From Parapedobacter sp964498395 (lineage in GTDB: Bacteria > Bacteroidota > Bacteroidia > Sphingobacteriales > Sphingobacteriaceae), in assembly GCA_964498395.1 (NCBI GenBank), contig CAZCHE010000002.1:1-64000 (forward strand): a stretch of 64,000 nucleotides of DNA, written 5' to 3'. Position numbers and translations under genes: made by a program. Below, piece by piece: positions 24,116 to 32,514 of the stretch (its first letter is position 1; the number at the start of each line of letters is the position of its first letter). The notes under the pieces were generated by a model, which ran no database searches, was not told the DNA's origin, and was given only the letters and a program-made list of their open reading frames with translations.

Positions 24116-24278
24116 CCAGCAACTCGGTATCGGCACGGGCGGCGGCACGCTGCTCAGTATCCTCGGCCAGCTGGGCATGCACGACGTGCTAAAGACCGCG
24201 GTGCTGGCCGCGATCGGCGCGGCGGTGAGTTTCGGCGTTAGCTGGATGTTGCAAAAAATTGGACGGAAAAGGGGGTAG
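24105..24278 (+). CDS. Holin-like 57-residue membrane protein
   Basis: 57 residues starting at the ATG at 24105, inside the end of the preceding gene. Two weakly hydrophobic segments (GTGGGTLLSILGQLG, then VLAAIGAAVSFGVSWML) and a basic C-terminus (KIGRKRG) give a small-holin layout. Together with the DUF5675 gene it forms a lysis-like module. Confidence 0.6.
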   Translation: MKASQQLGIGTGGGTLLSILGQLGMHDVLKTAVLAAIGAAVSFGVSWMLQKIGRKRG

Positions 24279-24299
24279 CCCCCCTATAAAACCAATACC

Positions 24300-24342
24300 G
24301 TGGCCGATGGAACCCAAGGGCACCCGGGTACCCATCGGCTAC
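24300..24342. terminator. Convergent terminator hairpin
   Basis: GTGGCCGATGG (24300-24310) pairs with CCATCGGCTAC (24332-24342) with one mismatch, followed by TTTTAT. It sits between the convergent holin-like gene and rmuC. Confidence 0.65.
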
Positions 24343-24347
24343 TTTTA

Positions 24348-25712
24348 TCATTCCTCCCCATCCAACCAATTGCTGTCAATCTGCTTGCTTGCCTTTGCCC
24401 CCAGCTTTTTGAGATTTTCAACCCGCTTGATGACATTTCCAGGACCACTGTCCAGTTTCTTGCGGGCATCATCGTGCGCTTTCTTGGCATTGTCCAATTG
24501 TTTGCCCACTTTTTCCATGTCTTCCAGGAAGCCATAGAACTTGTCGTACAATGCCCCGGCTTCTTTGGCGATTTCAAGTACATTGCGCGTTTGCCGCTCT
24601 TGTTTCCACATACTGGCAATGGTGCGCAGGGTAGCCAATAGCGTGGATGGGCTCACGATGACCACCTTGCGATCCCAGGCATCGCTGAAGAGGTCGGCCT
24701 TATAGGTGATGGACATGCTGAAAGCCGACTCGATGGGCATGAACAGCAATACGAAGTCGGGCGAATTGATCTGGTAAAGGTCGTGGTAATTCTTGGCCGA
24801 CAATCCCCTCACATGGTTTTCTACCGAATGGATATGTTGTTTGGCGAATACCTCGCGGTCTTCATCCGTTTCGGCATTGACCCATCGTTCATAGGCCACC
24901 AGCGATACCTTGGAATCCACCACCAGGTGCTTGTCGTCAGGCAGGTCGATGACGGCATCGGGCTGTAGGCGCCGTCCCTCATCATCTACCATGGATGCCT
25001 GTAGCCGGTACTCCCGATCCTTGACCAATCCCGAACGCTCCAATACCCGCTCCAGGATGACTTCTCCCCAGTTGCCCTGCTTCTTGCTGTCGCCACGGAG
25101 TGCGCGGGATAGGCTGTTGGCTTCGTCCTTGATGTGCCGGCTTTGCTCCATCAACTGCTCGACCACGCCTTTCAGCGTGTTGCGTTCGGCGGCCTCGGTT
25201 TGGTATACCTTGTCTACTTTTTCCTCGAAGCTTTTGATTTTGTCTTTAAAGGGGTTCAGGATTTGGTCAAGCGATTTGGTATTGGTCTCCGTAAACCGTT
25301 GGGTTTTTTCCTCCAGGATTTTGTTGGCGATGAGTTGGAATTCGTTATTAAATTGTTTCTTGATGGTTTCGATTTCGGCTTTTTGTTCCTGGAGTTTTTC
25401 CTGTTGCGATTTGTAGTAAGCACGGGCGCTTTCCAACGATTTTTCAGCCTGCAATAGGTTTGCCCGTTCCTGCTGGAGCTCGGCCGCCAGGCGTTGGCTT
25501 TCCTCACGGAGCATGGCCGATATCCGCTCCTTTTCGGCGAGGAGGTTTTCTGCCTGCTGTTCAGCCCGCGCCAGTCGGATGGCCATTGCCTCCTTTTCCT
25601 TGCGCAGCGTGTCTAATTCCTGCGTGTTAGCTAATGGCTGTGGGCGCCGCACAAATAAGACGACCGCTAGGATGAGGATGACAAGGGCAATGATGATCAG
25701 GTATAGTTCCAT
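24348..25712 (-). CDS. rmuC: DNA recombination protein RmuC
   Basis: 454 residues. An N-terminal membrane anchor (2-22) is followed by a long coiled coil (about 35-150) and the RmuC nuclease-like domain (about 165-400): SKKQGNWGEVILERVLERSGL, LQPDAVIDLPDDKHLVVDSKVSLVAYERWVN, ENHVRGLSAKNYHDL and FMPIESAF. RmuC restrains inversion of short inverted repeats and affects recombination; the D-VDSK pattern is the PD-(D/E)xK core. Length is normal. It is a single gene, unrelated to the phage-like cassette it converges on. Confidence 0.93.
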   Translation of the reverse strand: MELYLIIIALVILILAVVLFVRRPQPLANTQELDTLRKEKEAMAIRLARAEQQAENLLAEKERISAMLREESQRLAAELQQERANLLQAEKSLESARAYYKSQQEKLQEQKAEIETIKKQFNNEFQLIANKILEEKTQRFTETNTKSLDQILNPFKDKIKSFEEKVDKVYQTEAAERNTLKGVVEQLMEQSRHIKDEANSLSRALRGDSKKQGNWGEVILERVLERSGLVKDREYRLQASMVDDEGRRLQPDAVIDLPDDKHLVVDSKVSLVAYERWVNAETDEDREVFAKQHIHSVENHVRGLSAKNYHDLYQINSPDFVLLFMPIESAFSMSITYKADLFSDAWDRKVVIVSPSTLLATLRTIASMWKQERQTRNVLEIAKEAGALYDKFYGFLEDMEKVGKQLDNAKKAHDDARKKLDSGPGNVIKRVENLKKLGAKASKQIDSNWLDGEE

Positions 25713-25811
25713 GGTGGGACAAAGATAGGGAGTTTGGCTGATTGATTCGGTTATTGGCAGTATTTGTTGTCTATCATCTGGAACGATTGAATCATGTTGG
25801 ACGGCGTATGT

Positions 25812-26501
25812 CTATAATAGAAACGTATCAAAATTATGTTGGTGTATGACCTTGAATTCGCTTCCGGGGTATGCTTTTAGAAATGTGTGGGGTATTTTTG
25901 CTGCTGCATTTGGATTCCATTTGAACTCGTATGCCATGATTTTACCATCCATTTCTTCGATTAGGTTAATTTCTTTCTGTTCTTTGGTTCGCCAATACCA
26001 TTGGTTCACCCATTGGCCGGTATAATGTAGGTGTTTTATCCGTTCGGATATGAGGAAATTTTCCCATAGTGCTCCGGTATCTGTCCTGTTCTCTACCTGG
26101 GCAAAATTGGCAATGAGCGCATTGCGGATGCCGTTGTCATAGAAATAGATCTTTTTGCTATGCTTCAACTCATTGCGGAGATTCCTGCTAAATGACCCCA
26201 ACCGGAAGATTACGAAAACCTGCTCGAGCAAGGTGATGTATTTTTCCACGGTCTTGGCGTCTAAACCGCTTAGCTGCCCCAATTCGGCGTATGATACCTG
26301 TGAGCCAACTTGGAATGCGATGGCTTGCAGGAGTTTCAAGAGACTATCGGGTTTCTTGATTTGCTCCCAGATTAAGATATCTTTATAGAGGTAGCTGTCT
26401 GTAAGCTGTTTCAGCCGCTCTTTTTCTTCCCCGGGATGAATCACAATATCGGGGTAGTACCCGTATAGGAGGCGATGCCGCAACATTCGCTGTTCCTCCA
26501 A
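25812..26501 (-). pseudogene. N-terminally truncated COG1373-type ATPase
   Basis: The frame encodes only the DUF4143 part (YLYKDIL, SYAELGQLSGLDAKTVEKYITLLEQVFVIFRL, ENFLISERIKHL and YEFKWNPNAA) and is clearly related to the intact protein at 15363-16505. About 170 N-terminal residues, including Walker A and B, are missing. Upstream in frame there is a stop within the repeat region, and only a TTG or an internal ATG could start it. It is a decayed copy, and its upstream repeats remain. Confidence 0.75.
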
Positions 26502-26511
26502 TGCAAAAATA

Positions 26512-26591
26512 CAACTTTTCAGGAATCAAACCCCGAAAATTCTCAACTTTTCAGGAATCAAATCCCGAAAATTCTCAACTTTTCGGGATTT
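26512..26591. repeat. 32-bp tandem repeats upstream of the truncated ATPase
   Basis: The unit CAACTTTTCAGGAATCAAA-yCCCGAAAATTCT occurs at 26512 and 26544, and in part at 26576 (CAACTTTTCGGGATTT). Start-to-start spacing is exactly 32 bp. Within and between units TTTTCGGG and CCCGAAAA form inverted pairs. Confidence 0.8.
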
Positions 26592-26642
26592 ATTAGCGAT
26601 ATGCTGGGATATCGATACTGATGGCGCGAGACCCTTGAAAGA

Positions 26643-27824
26643 TCAAATCAACTTCTGGTGTGTCTTCCACCACAGGTCGGGCATCTCGCCGGCCACGGCC
26701 GTTTGGTAATCCTCATAGCGGCAAGGGACGAGGTGGTAGCGCTCATTGGGTGATTTGGCATTGGAATAGGGTACTTGCATCCACCAGCGGTCAGATTTCT
26801 TGCTTTTCACAAATACCAATTCATAAGCATCGTCATGGAGTGTGGTGCGGTACGTGATGTAGGCCGATTTCGGGATTAGTGGAGCATCATGCTTGCGGCT
26901 GTAGAAGCCATCGATAAAGTACCAGATCATCTGCGACAGGAGGATGGCCGTTTGCTCGCGCTGGTCAAGCGACGGGTTGTATTCGTAAAACCCGATGGAG
27001 GTAAGTTTGTCGCTCATGCCCGCATACCGGCAGATCTGGCAGGCTTCATCGCCAAACAATCCGTTAGGGGTCACATGGGCACTGCCTGGGGCGTCCGAAA
27101 ACCGGATGGCGCTCATATCGAAGCTGACCATGTCGGCCGCGCGGATGACCGGCTCGATATGCGGTACCTGACCGGAGATGAGGCCGAGGCGCATGCTGTG
27201 GAAATACAGCTTATCATACATCGCGATGGATTCCTTGCTCGCGAAATAGGTTTGGTATGCCAAGCTATTCAGATTAAAAAGGTAATCGGGCTCATGCAGG
27301 ACGATATGATTGAGGTAGGTCTGCGAATTAAGCGGTGCATTCTCGGTATTCTCTTGGTCGAGGTCAAATCGCGCATCGATAATGGATACCTCTATTTTCT
27401 GCTCCAATTTCTCATAAGCCAAGTATTGGGCATACGTAATGTCTTGGCCACCTCCAACGACGATGGGAACGATACCCGATTTGATAAGTTCTTCGGTTAC
27501 TGTTTTCACGGCGGCGTAAGTGTCCGTTACCGTTTCCCCAGCCTTGATGTTTCCCAAGTCGGCCAATCGCAATTTGTAGTCACCTTGGTAAAGCCCGTAC
27601 AGGTGCTTGCGTATGGCATTTGCGGCTTCGGCACAACCCAGATTACCGATAGCCATCCGATCATCCAGCACCCCGAAGATAGCTAAATCAGGCTTTTCAT
27701 CCTCGATATCGGGGAAGCGCTGCTCATAGGCTCGTACGGACGATCCGATTTGCGAACTGAAAAAACCGATTTCGGGGGTAATATCCTGAAGCGATATGGA
27801 TGAGAAAAAAACGGATAGGGACAT
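26643..27824 (-). CDS. Formimidoylglutamase/arginase-family protein
   Basis: 393 residues of the ureohydrolase fold. Metal-site motifs are VVGGGQDITYAQYLAYE (GGGxD), SIIDARFDLDQ (replacing the usual DAHxD, so the metal site is altered) and SFDMSAIRFSDAPG (the SFDxD region). The IRFSDAPGS form is characteristic of a Bacteroidota clade annotated as formimidoylglutamase. The substitutions make the exact reaction uncertain; it might be a non-ureohydrolase member. It is divergent from the epimerase gene. Confidence 0.75.
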   Translation of the reverse strand: MSLSVFFSSISLQDITPEIGFFSSQIGSSVRAYEQRFPDIEDEKPDLAIFGVLDDRMAIGNLGCAEAANAIRKHLYGLYQGDYKLRLADLGNIKAGETVTDTYAAVKTVTEELIKSGIVPIVVGGGQDITYAQYLAYEKLEQKIEVSIIDARFDLDQENTENAPLNSQTYLNHIVLHEPDYLFNLNSLAYQTYFASKESIAMYDKLYFHSMRLGLISGQVPHIEPVIRAADMVSFDMSAIRFSDAPGSAHVTPNGLFGDEACQICRYAGMSDKLTSIGFYEYNPSLDQREQTAILLSQMIWYFIDGFYSRKHDAPLIPKSAYITYRTTLHDDAYELVFVKSKKSDRWWMQVPYSNAKSPNERYHLVPCRYEDYQTAVAGEMPDLWWKTHQKLI

Positions 27825-27867
27825 TGGTGAAAATTTTCGTTGCTTGGCAAATTATTTGACAAACTTA

Positions 27868-27902
27868 CACAAAATGTGCCTGCTGCCAAAGCACATTTTG
27901 TG
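27868..27902. promoter_or_regulatory. Inverted repeat in a divergent intergenic region
   Basis: CACAAAATGTGC (27868-27879) and GCACATTTTGTG (27891-27902) are perfect 12-bp arms around 11 bp. Each arm is itself almost palindromic. It lies 44 bp upstream of the ureohydrolase gene and 170 bp upstream of the epimerase gene, so it is a candidate operator, or a hairpin. Confidence 0.5.
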
Positions 27903-28074
27903 GGTCTCTCATCTGCCACTAAAAACAGACAATAATAGATGAAACCCGCATGATTGAAAATCACTTTCAATCATGTGCGGTTCCATGAGGCCTTTGAAAA
28001 AACAATGATTTCCGAATGAAATATCCATTTATTAGCTTACTTTTGGAAGCATTATTATCAACTAGTCTAAGACG

Positions 28075-29049
28075 GTGGTTTTAGTAACAGGAGGAACAGG
28101 TTTTCTAGGGGCAATACTCATCAAGCAACTGCTACGGTCAGGGGTGGATGTACGGGCAACGAAACGACCTACGTCCCGTATACCTGCTGAATTAACAGGA
28201 TTACCCCAATTGCAATGGGTGGATGCCGATATTACCGATTTTTTCGCACTACAAGATGCCTTTGAAGGCGTCAGCAAGGTATACCACTGCGCGGCCATGG
28301 TTTCGTACCAGAAAGCCGACCGGAAGGAAATGATGGCCATCAATGTGCAGGGAACGGCCAATGTCGTGGCCTTGGCGATGGATCAAGGGGCACGGCTACT
28401 GCACGTAAGCTCCATTGCTGCCCTAGGCCGGGCTAAGGACGGGCGGGAGACCACCGAAAAGGATCTTTGGGAATATAGTGCAGACCAATCGGGCTATGCG
28501 GTGGCCAAATATGAAGCCGAGATGGAGGTATGGCGCGGCATTGCAGAGGGGCTCGATGCGGTCATCGTGAACCCGGCATTGATCATCGGCCCATCGGCCG
28601 GTACCTCGGGTAGCGGAGCCATCTTTGGCATGCTCCAAAAAGGGCTTAAGTTTTATACAGGGGGATCGGTAGGGCTTATCGATGTAGCTGATGTGGCGAA
28701 AGCCATGATCCTACTGATGGACGATACTACGATACATGACGAACGTTACCTCTTGAGTAACGTCAACATGGCACACAAAGAATTGCTCGAGAAATGCAGC
28801 GGTTATCTCCATCGGCCTGCACCTCGGATACAGGCCACACCCTTGATGCTGGGGCTCGCTTGGCGCGCCGCGAAATTCCTTTCGTTCTTTACGGGCAAAG
28901 CGCCCTTGTTGACCAAGGAATCGGCTAGGGCATCGAGTCGGAAAATGCGCTTTTCCAATAAAAAGGTCGTGGATGCGACCGGTATCACGTTCAAACCGAT
29001 AGATGATACCCTGCGTGAAATATGTGCTAGTTTATTAACAACCCCATAA
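28075..29049 (+). CDS. NAD-dependent epimerase/dehydratase (extended SDR)
   Basis: 324 residues from a GTG start. The Rossmann motif VTGGTGFLGA (4-13) and the active-site YAVAK preceded by the HVSSIAALG serine mark an extended short-chain dehydrogenase. The C-terminus resembles the dihydroflavonol-4-reductase-like/sterol-type group (NPALIIGPS). The substrate is unknown. The next gene starts 1 bp after its stop codon, so the two are translationally linked. Confidence 0.88.
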   Translation: MVLVTGGTGFLGAILIKQLLRSGVDVRATKRPTSRIPAELTGLPQLQWVDADITDFFALQDAFEGVSKVYHCAAMVSYQKADRKEMMAINVQGTANVVALAMDQGARLLHVSSIAALGRAKDGRETTEKDLWEYSADQSGYAVAKYEAEMEVWRGIAEGLDAVIVNPALIIGPSAGTSGSGAIFGMLQKGLKFYTGGSVGLIDVADVAKAMILLMDDTTIHDERYLLSNVNMAHKELLEKCSGYLHRPAPRIQATPLMLGLAWRAAKFLSFFTGKAPLLTKESARASSRKMRFSNKKVVDATGITFKPIDDTLREICASLLTTP

Positions 29050-29050
29050 A

Positions 29051-30343
29051 TTGAAGAATTATTACATCATTGATTTTGATAGCACCTTCACACAGGTGGA
29101 GGCATTGGATGAATTGGCTCGTATTTCATTGGCCAACCACCCGGCCAGGGAATTGATTTATGCGGAAATAGACCGGCTCACTAACTTATCGATGAATGGG
29201 CAGTTGTCCTTTCGCGAAAGCCTTGCCGGTCGGGTACGCCTGCTGGAAGCCAACCGCGAGCACCTCGCCAAGCTGATCTGGGTACTCAAGAAAAAGGTGT
29301 CGCTTTCGTTTTCGCGCAATAAAGAATTTTTCAAGAAAAACGCCGATAGCGTATTGATCGTTTCGGGAGGGTTTAAGGAGTTTATCTTTCCGGTGGTCAT
29401 CCCGTACCACATCAAAAAGGAAAACGTGTACGCCAATACATTCCTTTTTGACGACGATGGCAAAATCATCGGCTATGACGAAGCTAATCCCCTATCGGAA
29501 GAAGGAGGGAAGGTCAAACTGCTGGAACAATTGCAATTGCCGGGCAAAATTTACGGTATCGGCGATGGTTATTCCGACTTCCAACTGAAGGAATCGGGGC
29601 TGATCGAGCGCTTTTTTGCGTTTACGGAGAATATCGAGCGGAAGAGTGTATCGGAAAAGGCCGACCACGTAACCCCGAGTTTTGATGAGTTCCTCTATGT
29701 AAACGATTTACCTCGGGCGATCTCCTATCCAAAAAACCGCATCCTCTGCTTAATCGTCGGCGATGTGCCGGAAATTGCCGCGCATATCCTGAAGCGCGAC
29801 GGGTTTTCCGTACGGGTGAAGCCGACGCTGGAAGAAAAGTACGTGAAAGATGTGGGCATGTTGTTACTGGGCAAGGATGTGAGGCTTGATGATGAGCAGC
29901 TAGCCCGGGCCGACAAGCTCAAGACCATCGGCTACCTGGGCGATAGCAAAAATCGGCTGAACCGCGATATCTGCAATGAGAAAGGGATTGTGCTGTTTGA
30001 TGATAAAAAAGGAAAGAAACGCAACAGCGAGTTCATTCCGCGCCGCATGGCTGATTTCATCAACAGGGGTGACACCTACATGAGCCGTAATTTCCCCAAC
30101 TTGATTCTGCCCAAAGTGGAGCGGGCACACCGATTACTGCATATCCACCGCAACGTGCCGGGCATCATGGCGCAGATCAACCACGTGTTTGCCGAAAACC
30201 GGATTAATATCGTCGCCCAATTTCTCATGACCAAGGGTGATATCGGTTACGCCGTCACCGATATCGCTACACAGTATGATCGGCAGTTGATCAAGCAACT
30301 GAAGCAAATCGAGCATACGGTGAAGTTCAGGATATTGTATTAG
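29051..30343 (+). CDS. Phosphoserine phosphatase-like HAD fused to SerA-derived regulatory part
   Basis: 430 residues from a TTG start 1 bp after the epimerase stop. Residues 1-210 are a HAD-IB SerB-type phosphatase: DFDST (8-12, nucleophile D8), VSGGF and GIGDGYSD. Residues 230-330 resemble the N-terminal half of 3-phosphoglycerate dehydrogenase (ILCLIVGDVPEIAAHILKRDGF, ADKLKTIGYLGDSKNRLN). The NAD-binding GxGxxG domain is absent. The C-terminal 75 residues are a SerA-like ACT domain (HRLLHIHRNVPGIMAQIN). The phosphatase should act in serine synthesis, with the ACT part possibly sensing serine. The dehydrogenase portion cannot be catalytic. Confidence 0.8.
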   Translation: MKNYYIIDFDSTFTQVEALDELARISLANHPARELIYAEIDRLTNLSMNGQLSFRESLAGRVRLLEANREHLAKLIWVLKKKVSLSFSRNKEFFKKNADSVLIVSGGFKEFIFPVVIPYHIKKENVYANTFLFDDDGKIIGYDEANPLSEEGGKVKLLEQLQLPGKIYGIGDGYSDFQLKESGLIERFFAFTENIERKSVSEKADHVTPSFDEFLYVNDLPRAISYPKNRILCLIVGDVPEIAAHILKRDGFSVRVKPTLEEKYVKDVGMLLLGKDVRLDDEQLARADKLKTIGYLGDSKNRLNRDICNEKGIVLFDDKKGKKRNSEFIPRRMADFINRGDTYMSRNFPNLILPKVERAHRLLHIHRNVPGIMAQINHVFAENRINIVAQFLMTKGDIGYAVTDIATQYDRQLIKQLKQIEHTVKFRILY

Positions 30344-30344
30344 C

Positions 30345-30923
30345 TTAAAACACCCAAATCCGCTCCGGGGTGATGCAGGTATCGAGCGGAACATCGTATT
30401 CATCCACATCGCAGATGGCATCGGTGGCATCGAATAGCGAAAGCCCGATTTTGTATGCATCGGTACGGCACTCGCTTAGAAAACGGTCATAGAACCCTTT
30501 GCCATACCCTACCCGGTTGCCTTGCTTGTCAAACGCAAGCAGCGGCACGAAAATCGCATCGATCTCATTGGACAAAACAGGAATTCCGTTTTGTGGTTCG
30601 GGAATACCCCAACGGTTGGTTTGCAACACGGTCTGTTCATCCCAGCAGACATGGTGCATCCGGCGGGTACTGGCATCACTTTTCGATATGGCCAAACGTA
30701 TGGTCGGATAGGTTGTTTTCAGCCAATCCGCTATCTTATAGGTGTCGGGTTCATGGTTTCCCTGTATGGGAAGGAATAGGTGGACGGTCGAAAACTTGCG
30801 GAAGTCAACTTGCTTGACCCGCACTAGCAATTCCGCGTTGAGCGCATGGAATTCATTGGTGGCCAGCGTTAACCGTTTTTCACGGAACAACGTGCGCAAT
30901 TCGGATTTGGTTTGTGGAGGCAT
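30345..30923 (-). CDS. 5-formyltetrahydrofolate cyclo-ligase
   Basis: 192 residues with the family signature: N-terminal LRTLFREKRLTL, central DAIFVPLLAFDKQGNRVGYGKGFYDRFL and a C-terminal acid motif VPLDTCITPERIW. The enzyme converts 5-formyl-THF to 5,10-methenyl-THF using ATP, in the cytoplasm. It is convergent with the preceding gene, with 1 bp between stop codons, and divergent from the sigma-factor gene. Confidence 0.92.
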   Translation of the reverse strand: MPPQTKSELRTLFREKRLTLATNEFHALNAELLVRVKQVDFRKFSTVHLFLPIQGNHEPDTYKIADWLKTTYPTIRLAISKSDASTRRMHHVCWDEQTVLQTNRWGIPEPQNGIPVLSNEIDAIFVPLLAFDKQGNRVGYGKGFYDRFLSECRTDAYKIGLSLFDATDAICDVDEYDVPLDTCITPERIWVF

Positions 30924-31042
30924 GTCGTTTCTGCTGCATCAATGCTGAAGCAAATGTACGGCTATTGCAATGAAAAGAAAAAATACAGTATCCGTGCAAC
31001 CTTTTCACGAGATTTGTCATCATAGTAATAAACACACGAAAG

Positions 31043-31609
31043 TTGGAGCAAACGGTTACGATCGATAGTTTGTATGAAGGTTGCAAGGAAGGCAACCGCC
31101 AGGCACAGCAACAATTGTACGTTGCCTTGGCCGGTAAAATGTTGGGTGTATGCATGCGCTATGCAAAAAGCACCTTTGAGGCGGAAGATATGCTCCAGAT
31201 GGGTTTTGTAAAGGTATTTAGCCGTATTGGTCATTACCGCAAGGAAGGGTCGTTTGAAGGTTGGATACGGCGAATCATGGTCAATACGGCCATTGAAACA
31301 TACCGCAAGAATATGCGTGGGGGCTATTATACGGAGGATATCGAGGAGGTACATGACCATCCCCAGCAGAGCTTCTCCATGGATACGCTGGAATGCGAGG
31401 ACCTGCTGAAGCTGATCCAGGCCCTGCCGGATGGTTACCGTATCGTATTTAACATGTATGCGTTGGAAGGATACTCGCATAAAGAGATCGCCGAAACATT
31501 GAAGATTAGTGAGGGAGCGTCCAAATCCCAGTTATCGAGGGCAAGGGCGTGGCTCAAAGAAAAAATAACACAACTCGAAGGAGGGGCTTATGAATCAAAA
31601 AAAGGATAA
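31043..31609 (+). CDS. ECF-type RNA polymerase sigma factor
   Basis: 188 residues from a TTG start. Region 2 is at about 30-100 (YAKSTFEAEDMLQMGFVKVFSRIGHYR, FEGWIRRIMVNTAIETYRK) and region 4 at about 130-180 (LPDGYRIVFNMYALEGYSHKEIAETLKISEGASKSQLSRARAWLKEKI). It overlaps by 20 bp the next gene, a membrane protein in the position of an anti-sigma factor, and a beta-barrel gene follows. Confidence 0.92.
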   Translation: MEQTVTIDSLYEGCKEGNRQAQQQLYVALAGKMLGVCMRYAKSTFEAEDMLQMGFVKVFSRIGHYRKEGSFEGWIRRIMVNTAIETYRKNMRGGYYTEDIEEVHDHPQQSFSMDTLECEDLLKLIQALPDGYRIVFNMYALEGYSHKEIAETLKISEGASKSQLSRARAWLKEKITQLEGGAYESKKG

Positions 31610-32408
31610 CGAATTTGACCGCCAATTGCGGGGGAAATTCGAAAGCTTTACGCCGGAAGTATCTACAGATCTGTGGGGTAAAATCGAGGCGCAGCTGGAC
31701 GCCGGTGCGCAGGACAAGGTGGTGCCGATGGCGGGCAGGCGCAAGGGGTTGCCCGCGTGGTTGAAAGCCGCCGCAGCGGTGTTGGTCATCATGGGCGGTG
31801 TGGCCTATTGGTACAGCCGCCCGGTAGAGGTCACCTACCTACACGGGCCAGCAATCGTTCAGGAAGATGAGCAAGAAGTACGCACCATCGTAGACGAAAA
31901 TGAACAACCTCCAGTGGAGGTCGCTGAGCCATTGGATGTCGAACGGCTGAAACGGCTGTTTGCCAAAAAGGAGCGGCGTAACGATGGCGCAACGCCAGCA
32001 CCAGCCGAAGAAGAGCAGGCCGCCGAAGAAAGGGCGCCCGAAGCAGAAGAGCCGGTACTGCAATGGGCTGCCGTAGGCGAAAAGCAAGCCCCGGTTGACG
32101 AACCCGTAGCAGCGCTCCCTGAGGATACCTCCATCGAAAAGATGGAGACAGCAGTCGGTCTGGAAGAAGCGCTTGCCAAGATACCCGATGTGCAGCCGCT
32201 GGTGGTGTTGGATGACGAAGAGGAAACCATGCTGGCCTCGGCAGATGGTAAACAAGCCTTTGGCCTGAGTAACATCTTGAATTACGTGGTGGGCACGGTA
32301 GACCAGCGGGAAGAAAAACTGGTTACATTCTCCAATGACAATGAAGGCTCGTTGAAATTGGATTTCAATTTCGGGCTGGCCAAAAACAAGAAAAAGAAAA
32401 TGAAATAA
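31590..32408 (+). CDS. Probable anti-sigma factor-like membrane protein
   Basis: 272 residues. A short cytoplasmic N-terminus (residues 1-55: FDRQLRGKFESFTPEVSTDLWGKIEAQL) typical of Bacteroidota proteins paired with ECF sigma factors is followed by one transmembrane helix (about 55-73: LKAAAAVLVIMGGVAYWY) and a long acidic, Glu/Ala-rich periplasmic part. It starts inside the sigma gene, which implies coupling. No conserved domain can be named. Confidence 0.65.
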   Translation: MNQKKDNEFDRQLRGKFESFTPEVSTDLWGKIEAQLDAGAQDKVVPMAGRRKGLPAWLKAAAAVLVIMGGVAYWYSRPVEVTYLHGPAIVQEDEQEVRTIVDENEQPPVEVAEPLDVERLKRLFAKKERRNDGATPAPAEEEQAAEERAPEAEEPVLQWAAVGEKQAPVDEPVAALPEDTSIEKMETAVGLEEALAKIPDVQPLVVLDDEEETMLASADGKQAFGLSNILNYVVGTVDQREEKLVTFSNDNEGSLKLDFNFGLAKNKKKKMK

Positions 32409-32514
32409 ATTGATCAAACCTCACAGGTTTTCGGATGCAGTGGCCAATGCACCGCACTTGGAGGTTGATATCGGAGATAGCAAAAAGAGTAAAAAACCAT
32501 TAAAAACAACTAAG

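Noticed and set aside
26889..27686. 265-codon plus-strand frame opposite the ureohydrolase gene
   Set aside because: Antisense shadow; the minus-strand product matches a known family along its full length.
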